Source: Chloroflexota bacterium (lineage in GTDB: Bacteria > Chloroflexota > Chloroflexia > Chloroflexales > Roseiflexaceae). Taken from it: 36,288 bases of DNA. The notes under the pieces are model-generated. The model did no database searches. It was not told where the DNA came from and was given only the letters and a program-made list of their open reading frames with translations. The stretch spans positions 1 to 36,288 of the forward strand of contig JAUQOW010000015.1 in NCBI GenBank assembly GCA_030550675.1, read 5' to 3'. The position numbers and the translations under genes are program-made. Below are positions 21,809-28,579 of the stretch, in pieces (position 1 is the stretch's first letter; every line of letters begins with the position of its first letter).

Positions 21809-23800
21809 ATGAACGAACAACCGGTCATTCAGCAGCGCCCGGCGCCGCCTTCCGCCAGTGAGTCGCGGCGCGGCGCGGCGGTGACGATGATTGTTTTCCA
21901 CGACATGCCGCTCCCTGCCAATCAAGCAATTGCACGGTTCACAGCGCGGGCCAACACCCGCGCCCCCCACTACCACGTCGCCGCCGACGGAACGATCACG
22001 CAACTGGTTGATGAAGCGCGCGCGGCGCGCCACAGCGGTCTGGCAAAGTTGGGGCGCATCCGCAATATTGACCGGATCAGCATCGGCGTCGCCATCGAAG
22101 GCGCGCCGCGCGCAGAGCGCCCCTCTGAGCAGGTGATTGCGCTCCGCGCTCTGACGCTCGATCTCCAGCGCCGCTACAACCTGCTGGCTGAAGCGGCGCT
22201 GCTCGCCTGGTCGCCGCCGCGCGCTGGCGCCTGCGGCACGCTCATCCCTTTCAGGCTGCCGCCGATGCCGGAAGCGCCGCCATCGGCGCTGCTCGGGCTG
22301 CTGACGCTCGACGACACGCCGGAACGCCAGCGGGCGCTCTGGCTGTTTCTGCAGAACGAAACCGCAGGCCGTGCTGGTGGTTTCAACATTGGCGCCGCGT
22401 TTCATCTGCATGCCGCAAAGCACGGCTTCGGCGCGCCGATCGCTCCGAGTTCGCCGCGATCCGCCTGGCTGACGGTCAACGGACGCCAGTACAACTACCA
22501 GCATTTTGCACGCGACACGGCGTTCAATGAAGGAGAAAAATGGGCTGAGGTGCAATCGCTCAGCGCATTGATCGCCGGCAACTTCCCCGCACCTGGCACG
22601 CTCGCCTTTGAGCTATTGAAATCAAGCTTCGCCGCAGGCGTCGCCGCCAGCGCATTGAAGAACGGGAACACGCAGTTTAATCCGGGATGGGCATTCCATC
22701 GGACGGCGGCGGAACAGCGGCTGGGTCCGCCGTTCAGCGGCAGTTACCGGATCACGGTCGAGGAACAGCACTATTCGATGCAGGTCTTCTGCGGCGATAC
22801 GCTGTACACCCCCGTCGCCAACCCCGAAACGAAGACCAACTGGAACGATGTGCGCCGGTTGAGCGAAACGCCAGCCGGTCCGTTGCAACAGCATCTGTGG
22901 GCTGAGACGTATAAGGCGAGCGGCGTGCCGTATGACCCGTCATCTCCCTTCCATCAGGCGGCGGTCGCCGCCCGTATCGGCGCGCCGTTGACCGACATCT
23001 GCCAGAAGACGTTTCAGGGTACGATGATCACCTTCCAGGTCTTTGCGTTTGATACCCTCTACCGCATTGGCAATGGACCGGTCAGGCGCCAGAGTCAACT
23101 GGCATTGCCGCCGCAAGTCGAGCGATGGCAACCGAAGCCAGCCATGTCGCCGCCGGTCGTTGAACCGGGCATCACCCGCACAGTGACGGCGCCGGTCGGC
23201 GGTTTCCCTATGCCGCCAGGCGACCGCAGCAGCCCGAACTGGCCCCCGCCGCCCGATTTCAAGCCGCTTGTGACGGCTGCGCAGCGCCAGGCGCTCTTCG
23301 GCGCCTACGAGTTCGCGCCCGATCCGGGCCGCGACCGGGACGGAATCCGCATTCTGGGGTCATGGGAGCAGGAGAATATCGTCACTGTCCAGATACCGCA
23401 ACTTGTCGGGCGCAACATTCGCGGCGCGCCCGCCAACGGCGCCATTCGCTGGCATCGCCTGGCAGTCAACCAGTTGCTGCGGCTGTGGAAAGCCTGGGAA
23501 GAAGCGGGATTGCTCGACCGCGTCATCATCTGGAATGGGTCGTACAGCCCGCGCTTCATCCGCGGGCGCAAGGACGATACCGCCGACAGTCTCAGCAACC
23601 ACGCATTCGGCACGGCGTTCGACATCAACTATGATCCCGCCACCAACCTCAACGGCCTGAACGCCGTCCCTGCGCTGGTCGGGCAACACGGGTCGGTGCG
23701 CGAGCTGGCCGCGATCGCGCGGCATTTCGGGTTCTACTGGGGCGGGCACTTCCCCCGGCTCGACGGCATGCACTTTGAGGTGGCGGTGTTGCAGCCGTAG
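21809..23800 (+). CDS. Amidase_2-like / M15 peptidase fusion, probable peptidoglycan hydrolase
   Basis: 663 residues. Residues ~20-160 resemble N-acetylmuramoyl-L-alanine amidases (MIVFHDMPLP, HYHVAADGTITQLV, ARHSGLAK). The middle holds three related ~90-residue units ending in FARDTAFNE, FCGDTLYT and FAFDTLYRI, possibly binding modules. The C-terminal ~130 residues are an M15 zinc peptidase: SNHAFGTAFDIN and GGHFPRLDGMHFEV give the His/Asp/His ligands. One oddity: where amidases carry the third metal His before the Cys, this protein reads AWSPPRAGACG with no His. There is no signal peptide or Tat motif at the N-terminus, so how it reaches the wall is unclear. Start at ATG 21809 has only a weak Shine-Dalgarno. 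Confidence 0.78.
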   Translation: MNEQPVIQQRPAPPSASESRRGAAVTMIVFHDMPLPANQAIARFTARANTRAPHYHVAADGTITQLVDEARAARHSGLAKLGRIRNIDRISIGVAIEGAPRAERPSEQVIALRALTLDLQRRYNLLAEAALLAWSPPRAGACGTLIPFRLPPMPEAPPSALLGLLTLDDTPERQRALWLFLQNETAGRAGGFNIGAAFHLHAAKHGFGAPIAPSSPRSAWLTVNGRQYNYQHFARDTAFNEGEKWAEVQSLSALIAGNFPAPGTLAFELLKSSFAAGVAASALKNGNTQFNPGWAFHRTAAEQRLGPPFSGSYRITVEEQHYSMQVFCGDTLYTPVANPETKTNWNDVRRLSETPAGPLQQHLWAETYKASGVPYDPSSPFHQAAVAARIGAPLTDICQKTFQGTMITFQVFAFDTLYRIGNGPVRRQSQLALPPQVERWQPKPAMSPPVVEPGITRTVTAPVGGFPMPPGDRSSPNWPPPPDFKPLVTAAQRQALFGAYEFAPDPGRDRDGIRILGSWEQENIVTVQIPQLVGRNIRGAPANGAIRWHRLAVNQLLRLWKAWEEAGLLDRVIIWNGSYSPRFIRGRKDDTADSLSNHAFGTAFDINYDPATNLNGLNAVPALVGQHGSVRELAAIARHFGFYWGGHFPRLDGMHFEVAVLQP

Positions 23801-23967
23801 GTGAGAGGCGCGAGACAAGAGGCGCGCAGCATGCGACAAGAAGTGCGCAGCAAGGGGCAGCTATGCCAAGAGAAAGGTCTTCGCGCCCCTTCGAGTCCTT
23901 CGTGGACCACCCCGCGCACAGCACACGATAAGGAGCAAGCGGCGGAGGCAGCCATGCCTGGCGGCGC
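23801..23967. repeat. Degenerate edge of the 105-bp tandem array
   Basis: CAAGAGGCGCGCAGCATGCGACAAGAAGTGCGCAGCA followed by a diverged CTTCGCGCCCCTTCGAGTCCTTCGTGGA unit. No gene is supported. Confidence 0.5.
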
Positions 23968-24337
23968 CCTTCGTGCTCCTTTGTGTTCTTCGTGGATCGC
24001 TCCAGGCGCGTCAAGAGGTGAGCGGCAAGCGACACGAGGTGCGCGGCACGGAGCGACCGCGCCAGAAGGAGACCTTCGTGCTCCTTTGCGTCCTTCGTGG
24101 ATCGCTCCAGACGCCGCAAACGGCACAAGGCAAGCGGCGCGGGGTGCGCGGCACGGAGCGACCGCGCCAGAAGGAGACCTTCGTGCTCCTTTGCGTCCTT
24201 CGTGGATCGCTCCAGGCGCGTCAAGAGGTGAGCGGCAAGCGACACGAGGTGCGCGGCACGGAGCGACCGCGCCAGAAGGAGACCTTCGCGCTCCTTTGCG
24301 TCCTTCGTGGATCGCTCCAGGCGCCGCGCATCGTGTG
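23968..24337. repeat. 105-bp tandem repeat array, 3.5 copies
   Basis: CCTTCGTGCTCCTTTG begins units at 23968, 24073, 24178 and 24283 (CCTTCGCG), an exact 105-bp period. Copies 1 and 3 are nearly identical and copy 2 is diverged in its middle. Because 105 is a multiple of three, long ORFs stay open on both strands (185, 121 and 198 aa in the track), but none has a credible start or protein-like composition. Confidence 0.9.
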
Positions 24338-24423
24338 ATGATCGTATATAATTGCTAGCAGACAGCGCGCACTCTCAATCCTGCGCGTCCGCATCCGCAA
24401 CATTCACCTCCAGGAATGCAACC

Positions 24424-25719
24424 ATGGCGGTTGATATCGTTCTTCCGCAGATCGGCGAAAGCATGACCGAAGCCACGATCGGGCGCTGGCTCAAGCGAGT
24501 CGGCGACCGGGTCGAACGCTTCGAGGCGCTGGTGGAAGTCGAAACAGACAAGGTCTCAACTGAAGTGACCTCGATCGCCAGCGGCGTGTTGCTCGAAATC
24601 ATCACCCCCGAAGGCGCCACCGTGCCAGTCGGCACGCTCCTGGCGCGCATCGGCGAACCGGCGGAAGCGCCTGTGAGCGCAGCGCCAGCGCCGCCGCATG
24701 CCGCCACGACTGCGCCAGCATCGGAACCTGGGCGCAGCCGTCGCAGCGACGGTCCGCCGATCACGCCGGTTGTGGCGCGCCTGGCTGCTGAGTATGGCAT
24801 CGACCTGAGCCAGATCCGCGGCACCGGCGCTGGCGGGCGCGTCAGCAAGAAGGACGTGTTGCGCTACATTGAGATGCAAAAAGCGGCAGCCGCTTCGCCA
24901 ACCACGGCGCCTGAAGCGCCGCCTTCTCCTCCCGCGCCAGCGCGTGAAACGTCCCCTGCCGCACCCGCTTCCGAAACGCCTGCTCCAGCAACGCAGCGTG
25001 CGCCGGTCGCGCCGCCGCTGCCCGCTGATGCGACCCTCACGCCGCTGACAACCATGCGGCGCGTTATTGCCGATCATATGGTGCGCTCCCTGCGCGACGC
25101 CCCGCAAGCAACGACGGTCTTCGAGGTCGATATGGGGCGCGTGCTGGCGCACCGCGACCGGCATCGCGCCTCCTTCGAGCAGCAGGGGATACGGTTGACC
25201 CTGACGGCATACGTGGTGCAGGCGGCTGCAACTGCCCTGCGCCGCGTTCCGGCGCTAAACACGCGCTTCACCGACGAGGGGATCATCACCTATCGGCGGA
25301 TCAATATTGGCGTGGCGGTTGCGCTGGAAGACGGGTTGATCGTTCCGGTGCTGCGCGACGCCGACGAAAAGAGCCTGGCTGGCATCGCACGCGCGCTCAA
25401 CGACCTGACCGAACGCGCACGCACACGCCGACTGCAACCGGACGACACTGAAGGGGGAACATTCACCATCTCCAACCATGGCGTCGGCGGCAGCCTGTTT
25501 GCCACACCGATCCTTAACCGCGGGCAGAGCGGCATTCTTGGGGTCGGTGCAGTGGTCAAACGACCCGTCGTGGCGACCCATGAGGGTAACGACGCCATCG
25601 TGATTCGCCCGATGTGTTATCTGTCGCTGACATTCGACCACCGCGCCTGTGATGGCGCCACTGCCGACGCATTCCTGGCGGCGGTCAAAGAGACGCTTGA
25701 AACCTACCCGGATCGGTGA
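24424..25719 (+). CDS. 2-oxoacid dehydrogenase complex E2, dihydrolipoamide acyltransferase
   Basis: 431 residues. One lipoyl domain is at the N-terminus with the modified Lys in ETDKVSTEV (K43). A Pro/Ala linker follows, then a peripheral-subunit-binding domain (ITPVVARLAAEYGIDLSQIRGTGAGGRV, ~118-150), a second linker, and the acyltransferase domain with catalytic LTFDHRACDGATADAFL near 404. It transfers the acyl group from E1 through lipoamide to CoA. Whether the complex uses pyruvate, 2-oxoglutarate or branched-chain acids cannot be settled. No E1 or E3 gene lies beside it. ATG at 24424 follows AGGA; a TATAAT (24347-24352) lies upstream without a clear -35. Confidence 0.92.
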   Translation: MAVDIVLPQIGESMTEATIGRWLKRVGDRVERFEALVEVETDKVSTEVTSIASGVLLEIITPEGATVPVGTLLARIGEPAEAPVSAAPAPPHAATTAPASEPGRSRRSDGPPITPVVARLAAEYGIDLSQIRGTGAGGRVSKKDVLRYIEMQKAAAASPTTAPEAPPSPPAPARETSPAAPASETPAPATQRAPVAPPLPADATLTPLTTMRRVIADHMVRSLRDAPQATTVFEVDMGRVLAHRDRHRASFEQQGIRLTLTAYVVQAAATALRRVPALNTRFTDEGIITYRRINIGVAVALEDGLIVPVLRDADEKSLAGIARALNDLTERARTRRLQPDDTEGGTFTISNHGVGGSLFATPILNRGQSGILGVGAVVKRPVVATHEGNDAIVIRPMCYLSLTFDHRACDGATADAFLAAVKETLETYPDR

Positions 25720-25782
25720 CGTTCTTGCTTATGGCATCGACGTTGCCGGAAGAATCGGACCCAGAACATTCGGTCGAATAAT

Positions 25783-25804
25783 TCGGAGGGCAAACGCCCT
25801 CCGA
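25783..25804 (+). terminator. Hairpin between convergent genes, possible terminator
   Basis: TCGGAGGGC, loop AAAC, GCCCTCCGA: a perfect 9-bp stem 64 bases past the E2 stop and before the convergent RbsD/FucU gene. There is no T-run on either strand, so intrinsic termination is only possible, not shown. Confidence 0.45.
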
Positions 25805-25883
25805 TTCGCGTATGCGCCTGGAAGAGCCAGCAGGGCGAAAAGAGGACTCAGAAAGGGTCGGACAATGCCGCGATGCGCAGGGA

Positions 25884-26303
25884 TTATTCCGGCGGAACAA
25901 CGCCGATGGTCAGCAGAATATTGGCATATACCCGTCGCTCGCCAGTAGCGATGACCAGCGCGGTATTCGAGGAGCGCGCGGCATCGTAGAAGGCGAAGCG
26001 ACCGAGCGGTTGCAGCGCAAGATGCGGCAGCAGAGCGCGGAACTCTGCAAAGATAGCGGGTTCTGGACCGCTATCAGGAACCATGACGTGAGCGGCTTCG
26101 ATAGGGATGGCGTCAGCCAGGACAGCCAGCACATCAGTGACTGTGAGCATGCCAGGGGCGAGATTGAGATAGACCCGTTGCGCGTTGAGCGGCGCGCCGG
26201 TAGCGAAAGGATAGTTGCCGTCAGCGATCAAGACCTGCGACCCGTGGCCCGCACTTCCCAGAGCAGCGAGGATCTGGGGGTGAATCAGTTTGTAACGCAG
26301 CAT
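25884..26303 (-). CDS. RbsD/FucU-family sugar mutarotase
   Basis: 139 residues. The family interconverts anomers or ring forms of ribose or fucose. The start MLRYKLIHPQILAALGSAGHGSQVLIADGNYP is diagnostic, with the catalytic-type His in GHG and the Asp in ADGNYP; RFAFYDAARSSNTALVIATGERRVYANILLTIG closes it with the Tyr-Asn pair. The longer L-fucose mutarotase-like length fits FucU better than RbsD. GAGGAG lies 3 bases before the ATG at 26303; the track's start at 26366 adds 21 poor residues. It is 71 bases downstream of hspR on the same strand and could be co-transcribed. No sugar transporter is nearby. Confidence 0.88.
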   Translation of the reverse strand: MLRYKLIHPQILAALGSAGHGSQVLIADGNYPFATGAPLNAQRVYLNLAPGMLTVTDVLAVLADAIPIEAAHVMVPDSGPEPAIFAEFRALLPHLALQPLGRFAFYDAARSSNTALVIATGERRVYANILLTIGVVPPE

Positions 26304-26374
26304 ATACTCCTCTTTACACAGTCCAGCACTGGACGAATCCAGACACGCGGCATGGTGCGCCCGCACTCCGACGG

Positions 26375-26668
26375 CTATGAAGCGTCAACTGACAGACGGC
26401 GGCGCAGCTCTTCGAGCTCGCGCTGCGCCTCGATCAGTTGCTGGCGCAGGTGCAGAATGACCTCCACACCCGCCAGATTCACGCCAAGGTCATCAATCAG
26501 GCGTTTGATAAACCGGATCCGTTCGATATCGCTCTCCGTGTAGCGGCGAATATTACCAGGGGTGCGTTGCGGTCGAATGAGTCCGCGCCGCTCATACAGG
26601 CGCAGGCTTTGCTCGTGCATCCCGCACAGGGCAGCCGCCGACTTGATCGTGTAGTAGCGCTGCTTCAT
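26375..26668 (-). CDS. hspR: HspR-type MerR-family heat-shock repressor
   Basis: 97 residues. The MerR helix-turn-helix is clear (YTIKSAAALCGMHEQSLRLYERRGLI) with the NIRRYTESDIERIRFIKRLI wing. GVNLAGVEVIL and a short coiled coil (QLIEAQRELEELRRRL) end the protein, as in HspR. It lacks the metal- or drug-binding extension of other MerR proteins. HspR represses dnaK/dnaJ-type operons through the HAIR operator, and a HAIR-like site overlaps the promoter of the upstream DnaJ gene. The gene begins 14 bases after the DnaJ-like stop, so the pair is an operon and the repressor is probably autoregulated. Confidence 0.88.
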   Translation of the reverse strand: MKQRYYTIKSAAALCGMHEQSLRLYERRGLIRPQRTPGNIRRYTESDIERIRFIKRLIDDLGVNLAGVEVILHLRQQLIEAQRELEELRRRLSVDAS

Positions 26669-26682
26669 AGCATATGCGTCTC

Positions 26683-27561
26683 CTATCGCGCCAGCGCGCG
26701 CAGCTGCTCAACAAGTTCGCGCTCACGCGGCGAAAGACTGGTTGGCAGCGACACGTCGAGCGTCACATACAGGTCACCGCGCGTTTGCGCATCGCGCAGG
26801 CGCGGCATGCCCTGACCGCTGACGCGCATCACCTTGCCATTCTGCGTACCGGCAGGCACCTTGAGCGTGACTGTCCTGCCCCCCATGGCTGGCACTCTCA
26901 CCTCGCCGCCCAGGAGCATGGTATAGAGATCGACCGGAACGCGAATATAGAGATCATCGCCGCGCCGCTCAAAGCGCGAATGCGGCAGAACATTGATTAC
27001 CAGATACAGATCGCCGCGCGGACCGCCACCTATGCCCGGAGCGCCCTCACCGGCGATCCGCACCCGCGATCCGGTATCGACACCCGGCGGAATCTTGACG
27101 GTAATCGATCGCAGCGCGCCATTCGCCGACTGAACCTGCAGGGTGCGCTGCGTGCCGCTGAAGGCTTCTTCCAGCGTGATATCCACCGGCTGCTCAATGT
27201 CCTGCCCTTTCGCGCGATAGGTCACATTGCTGCGCACGCCGCGCCCGCCACCGAAGAGGGTTTCAAAGATATCAGCAAAATCGGCTGCGCCAAAGCCGCC
27301 CGCCCCGAAACCGCCGAAGCCAGGCATCTCCTGATAGCGCTGCCAGTCGCGCCCGAACCGATCGTACTTGGCGCGCTTCTCCTTGTCGGACAGCACCTCA
27401 TACGCTTCGTTGATCTCCTTGAAGCGGGCTTCGGCAGCCTTGTTGCCGGGATTGATGTCCGGGTGATACTGTCGCGCAAGTTTGCGGTAGGCTTTCTTAA
27501 TCTCCGCTTCAGTTGCGTTCCGGTCGACGCCCAATATCTCGTAGTAGTCCTTGAACGCCAT
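26683..27561 (-). CDS. dnaJ: DnaJ/CbpA-type co-chaperone without zinc finger
   Basis: 292 residues. The J domain ([23 protein letters not shown], with HPD in QYHPDINPG) stimulates the DnaK ATPase. A Gly/Phe-rich stretch ([16 protein letters not shown]) follows, then two beta client-binding domains ([51 protein letters not shown]). The four CxxCxGxG zinc repeats of DnaJ are absent, so it is a type II (CbpA-like) protein. GGAG precedes the ATG by about 9 bases. It is the first gene of the heat-shock operon, and its promoter carries the HspR-type site. No dnaK or grpE is in the window. Confidence 0.93.
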   Translation of the reverse strand: MAFKDYYEILGVDRNATEAEIKKAYRKLARQYHPDINPGNKAAEARFKEINEAYEVLSDKEKRAKYDRFGRDWQRYQEMPGFGGFGAGGFGAADFADIFETLFGGGRGVRSNVTYRAKGQDIEQPVDITLEEAFSGTQRTLQVQSANGALRSITVKIPPGVDTGSRVRIAGEGAPGIGGGPRGDLYLVINVLPHSRFERRGDDLYIRVPVDLYTMLLGGEVRVPAMGGRTVTLKVPAGTQNGKVMRVSGQGMPRLRDAQTRGDLYVTLDVSLPTSLSPRERELVEQLRALAR

Positions 27562-27599
27562 TGACCTGCACTCCGAACCTGATCATGATCACGTGTTCT

Positions 27600-27629
27600 A
27601 TTATATGAACTTGAGTATGGCATTGTCAA
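27600..27629 (-). promoter_or_regulatory. Consensus promoter of the dnaJ-hspR operon
   Basis: On the minus strand TTGACA (27624-27629), an 18-base spacer and TATAAT (27600-27605), both boxes perfect. The leader to the ATG is about 30 bases. Confidence 0.9.
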
Positions 27630-27630
27630 G
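27610..27630. promoter_or_regulatory. HAIR-like HspR operator
   Basis: The known HAIR consensus is CTTGAGT-N7-ACTCAAG. Here the plus strand reads CTTGAGT, seven bases, TGTCAAG: one half-site perfect, the other 5 of 7. It covers the -35 box and the spacer of the dnaJ promoter, where a bound repressor would block polymerase. The presence of hspR in the same operon supports the call. Confidence 0.85.
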
Positions 27631-27638
27631 GTTGGGGT

Positions 27639-27667
27639 TTGACAAATCAGCGGGGTTGATGTATTAT
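27639..27667 (+). promoter_or_regulatory. Promoter of the tRNA-Leu/tRNA-Gln unit
   Basis: TTGACA (27639-27644), a 17-base spacer and TATTAT (27662-27667). It is divergent from the dnaJ promoter, with 9 bases between the two -35 boxes, so an HspR bound at the HAIR site could reach both. Confidence 0.82.
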
Positions 27668-27670
27668 ATT

Positions 27671-27696
27671 GGGCGCTGCTAATAGCAGCAGCGCCC
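27671..27696 (+). other. 10-bp-stem hairpin at the 5' end of the tRNA transcript
   Basis: GGGCGCTGCT, loop AATAGC, AGCAGCGCCC. It starts about where transcription is predicted to start and ends 4 bases before tRNA-Leu. It could be a processing or stability element for the precursor. Confidence 0.75.
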
Positions 27697-27700
27697 ATAA

Positions 27701-27787
<87 letters not shown>

Positions 27788-27789
27788 GC

Positions 27790-27816
27790 AGCAGGGGCGA
27801 GGATCTCGCCCCTGCT
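27790..27816 (+). other. 12-bp-stem hairpin between the two tRNAs
   Basis: AGCAGGGGCGAG, loop GAT, CTCGCCCCTGCT: perfect pairing in the tRNA spacer with no T-run, so more likely a processing signal than a terminator. Confidence 0.75.
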
Positions 27817-27823
27817 CCCTCGA

Positions 27824-27897
27824 TGGGGGATAGTTTAACGGTAGAACGCCTGACTCTGGATCAGGTAGTTGGGGTTCGAGTCCCTGTCCCCCAGCCA
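27824..27897 (+). tRNA. tRNA-Gln (CTG)
   Basis: Acceptor TGGGGGA pairs with TCCCCCA. Anticodon stem-loop CCTGA-CTCTGGA-TCAGG gives CTG. T arm GGGGTTCGAGTCCC is normal; discriminator G; CCA is encoded. 74 bases, in the same transcript as tRNA-Leu. Confidence 0.97.
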
Positions 27898-27910
27898 CAC
27901 AATATGGAGA

Positions 27911-27943
27911 GCGACCGGCGTCATTTGCCGGTCGCCTTTTTTT
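27911..27943 (+). terminator. Rho-independent terminator of the tRNA unit
   Basis: GCGACCGGC, a 7-base loop, GCCGGTCGC, then C and seven T. It lies 13 bases after tRNA-Gln. Confidence 0.94.
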
Positions 27944-27976
27944 GCGGTTGCAGCCGACCATGCGGATTGCCTCTGG

Positions 27977-28400
27977 TCAGTTGACGCGGGTCCGGGCAAT
28001 TGTCAGACGGCATCCTGGCGCGGCGGGCCGAAATAGCCTGGTGTTACCAGGACGCTGCGGGCTGAAGCCCCGGCTGAGATCGTGCAAGCCCTGGAGGGGC
28101 TTCAATGTATTGCGTGAGGGCTTATTGGTCTGTAAAGCAAGTTTTCCGGTGATGGTCCAGGCATGCATGGTCAGGCGGCAATCAAGCGCGTCTTTGTGGC
28201 GCTGCGCCTGGGCTGGCGACTGAAGTCGCGCCGGGCGGGCGTTCCGCCGGGCGTCCACCTGCGCGGTTCGGCACGCTCACTGCGCGCGGTGAGCGTGCCG
28301 AACCGCGAGTGGGCGCCACCGTTCCCGTCCGCGCAGGCGGACGGGCGGCCGCAGGCCCGTCAGGGGCGATTTCAATCGCTGGCAGCCTTATGAACATTAA
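27977..28400 (-). repeat. Large multi-hairpin dispersed element, copy 2
   Basis: This is the reverse-complement counterpart of 20690-21000, with the same blocks: GACGCGGGTCCGGGCA, GGCTGAAGCCC, GGCGACTGAAGTCGC, GTCCGCGCAGGCGGAC and GGCGATTTCAATCGC. It has extra internal material, including an inverted repeat GCGGTTCGGCACGCTCAC / GTGAGCGTGCCGAACCGC around 28263-28305. Track ORFs here are repeat translations. Confidence 0.8.
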
Positions 28401-28579
28401 GCATTAAATCCGGTATGCGGGCTGGCGAATGAAGGCGCGCCTGCCAGCCTCCGGTCGGTCACCCGCCGGCGCAGGCGTGCGGGACAGCGTCGGCGAAGGC
28501 CAACGCCCGGCGCGCACGCGCCCCAAGGCGCGGTTTCAACCGCCAGCCAGGGGAGGCCGATTTTGTTAGTTAATCTTCA
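28401..28579. repeat. GC-rich tail related to the multi-hairpin element
   Basis: GGCGCGGTTTCAACCGCCAGCC mirrors the GGCGATTTCAATCGCTGGCAGCC end of the neighbouring element. The stem GCGGTT/AACCGC lies ~50 bases beyond the stop of the giant minus-strand gene and may act at its 3' end. No gene was found. Confidence 0.5.

Noticed and set aside
1686-24337. CRISPR array
   Set aside because: The many direct repeats were checked for the repeat-spacer pattern; periods are 7 or 105 with no unique spacers, and no cas gene is present.
23649-24358. 198-, 185- and 121-aa ORFs with 35-residue repeats
   Set aside because: They result from a 105-bp tandem array whose period is divisible by three; open frames on both strands, no supported start.
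27977-28397. Short ORFs (93, 93, 76, 71 aa) after the tRNA terminator
   Set aside because: All lie in the multi-hairpin repeat; no start signals.
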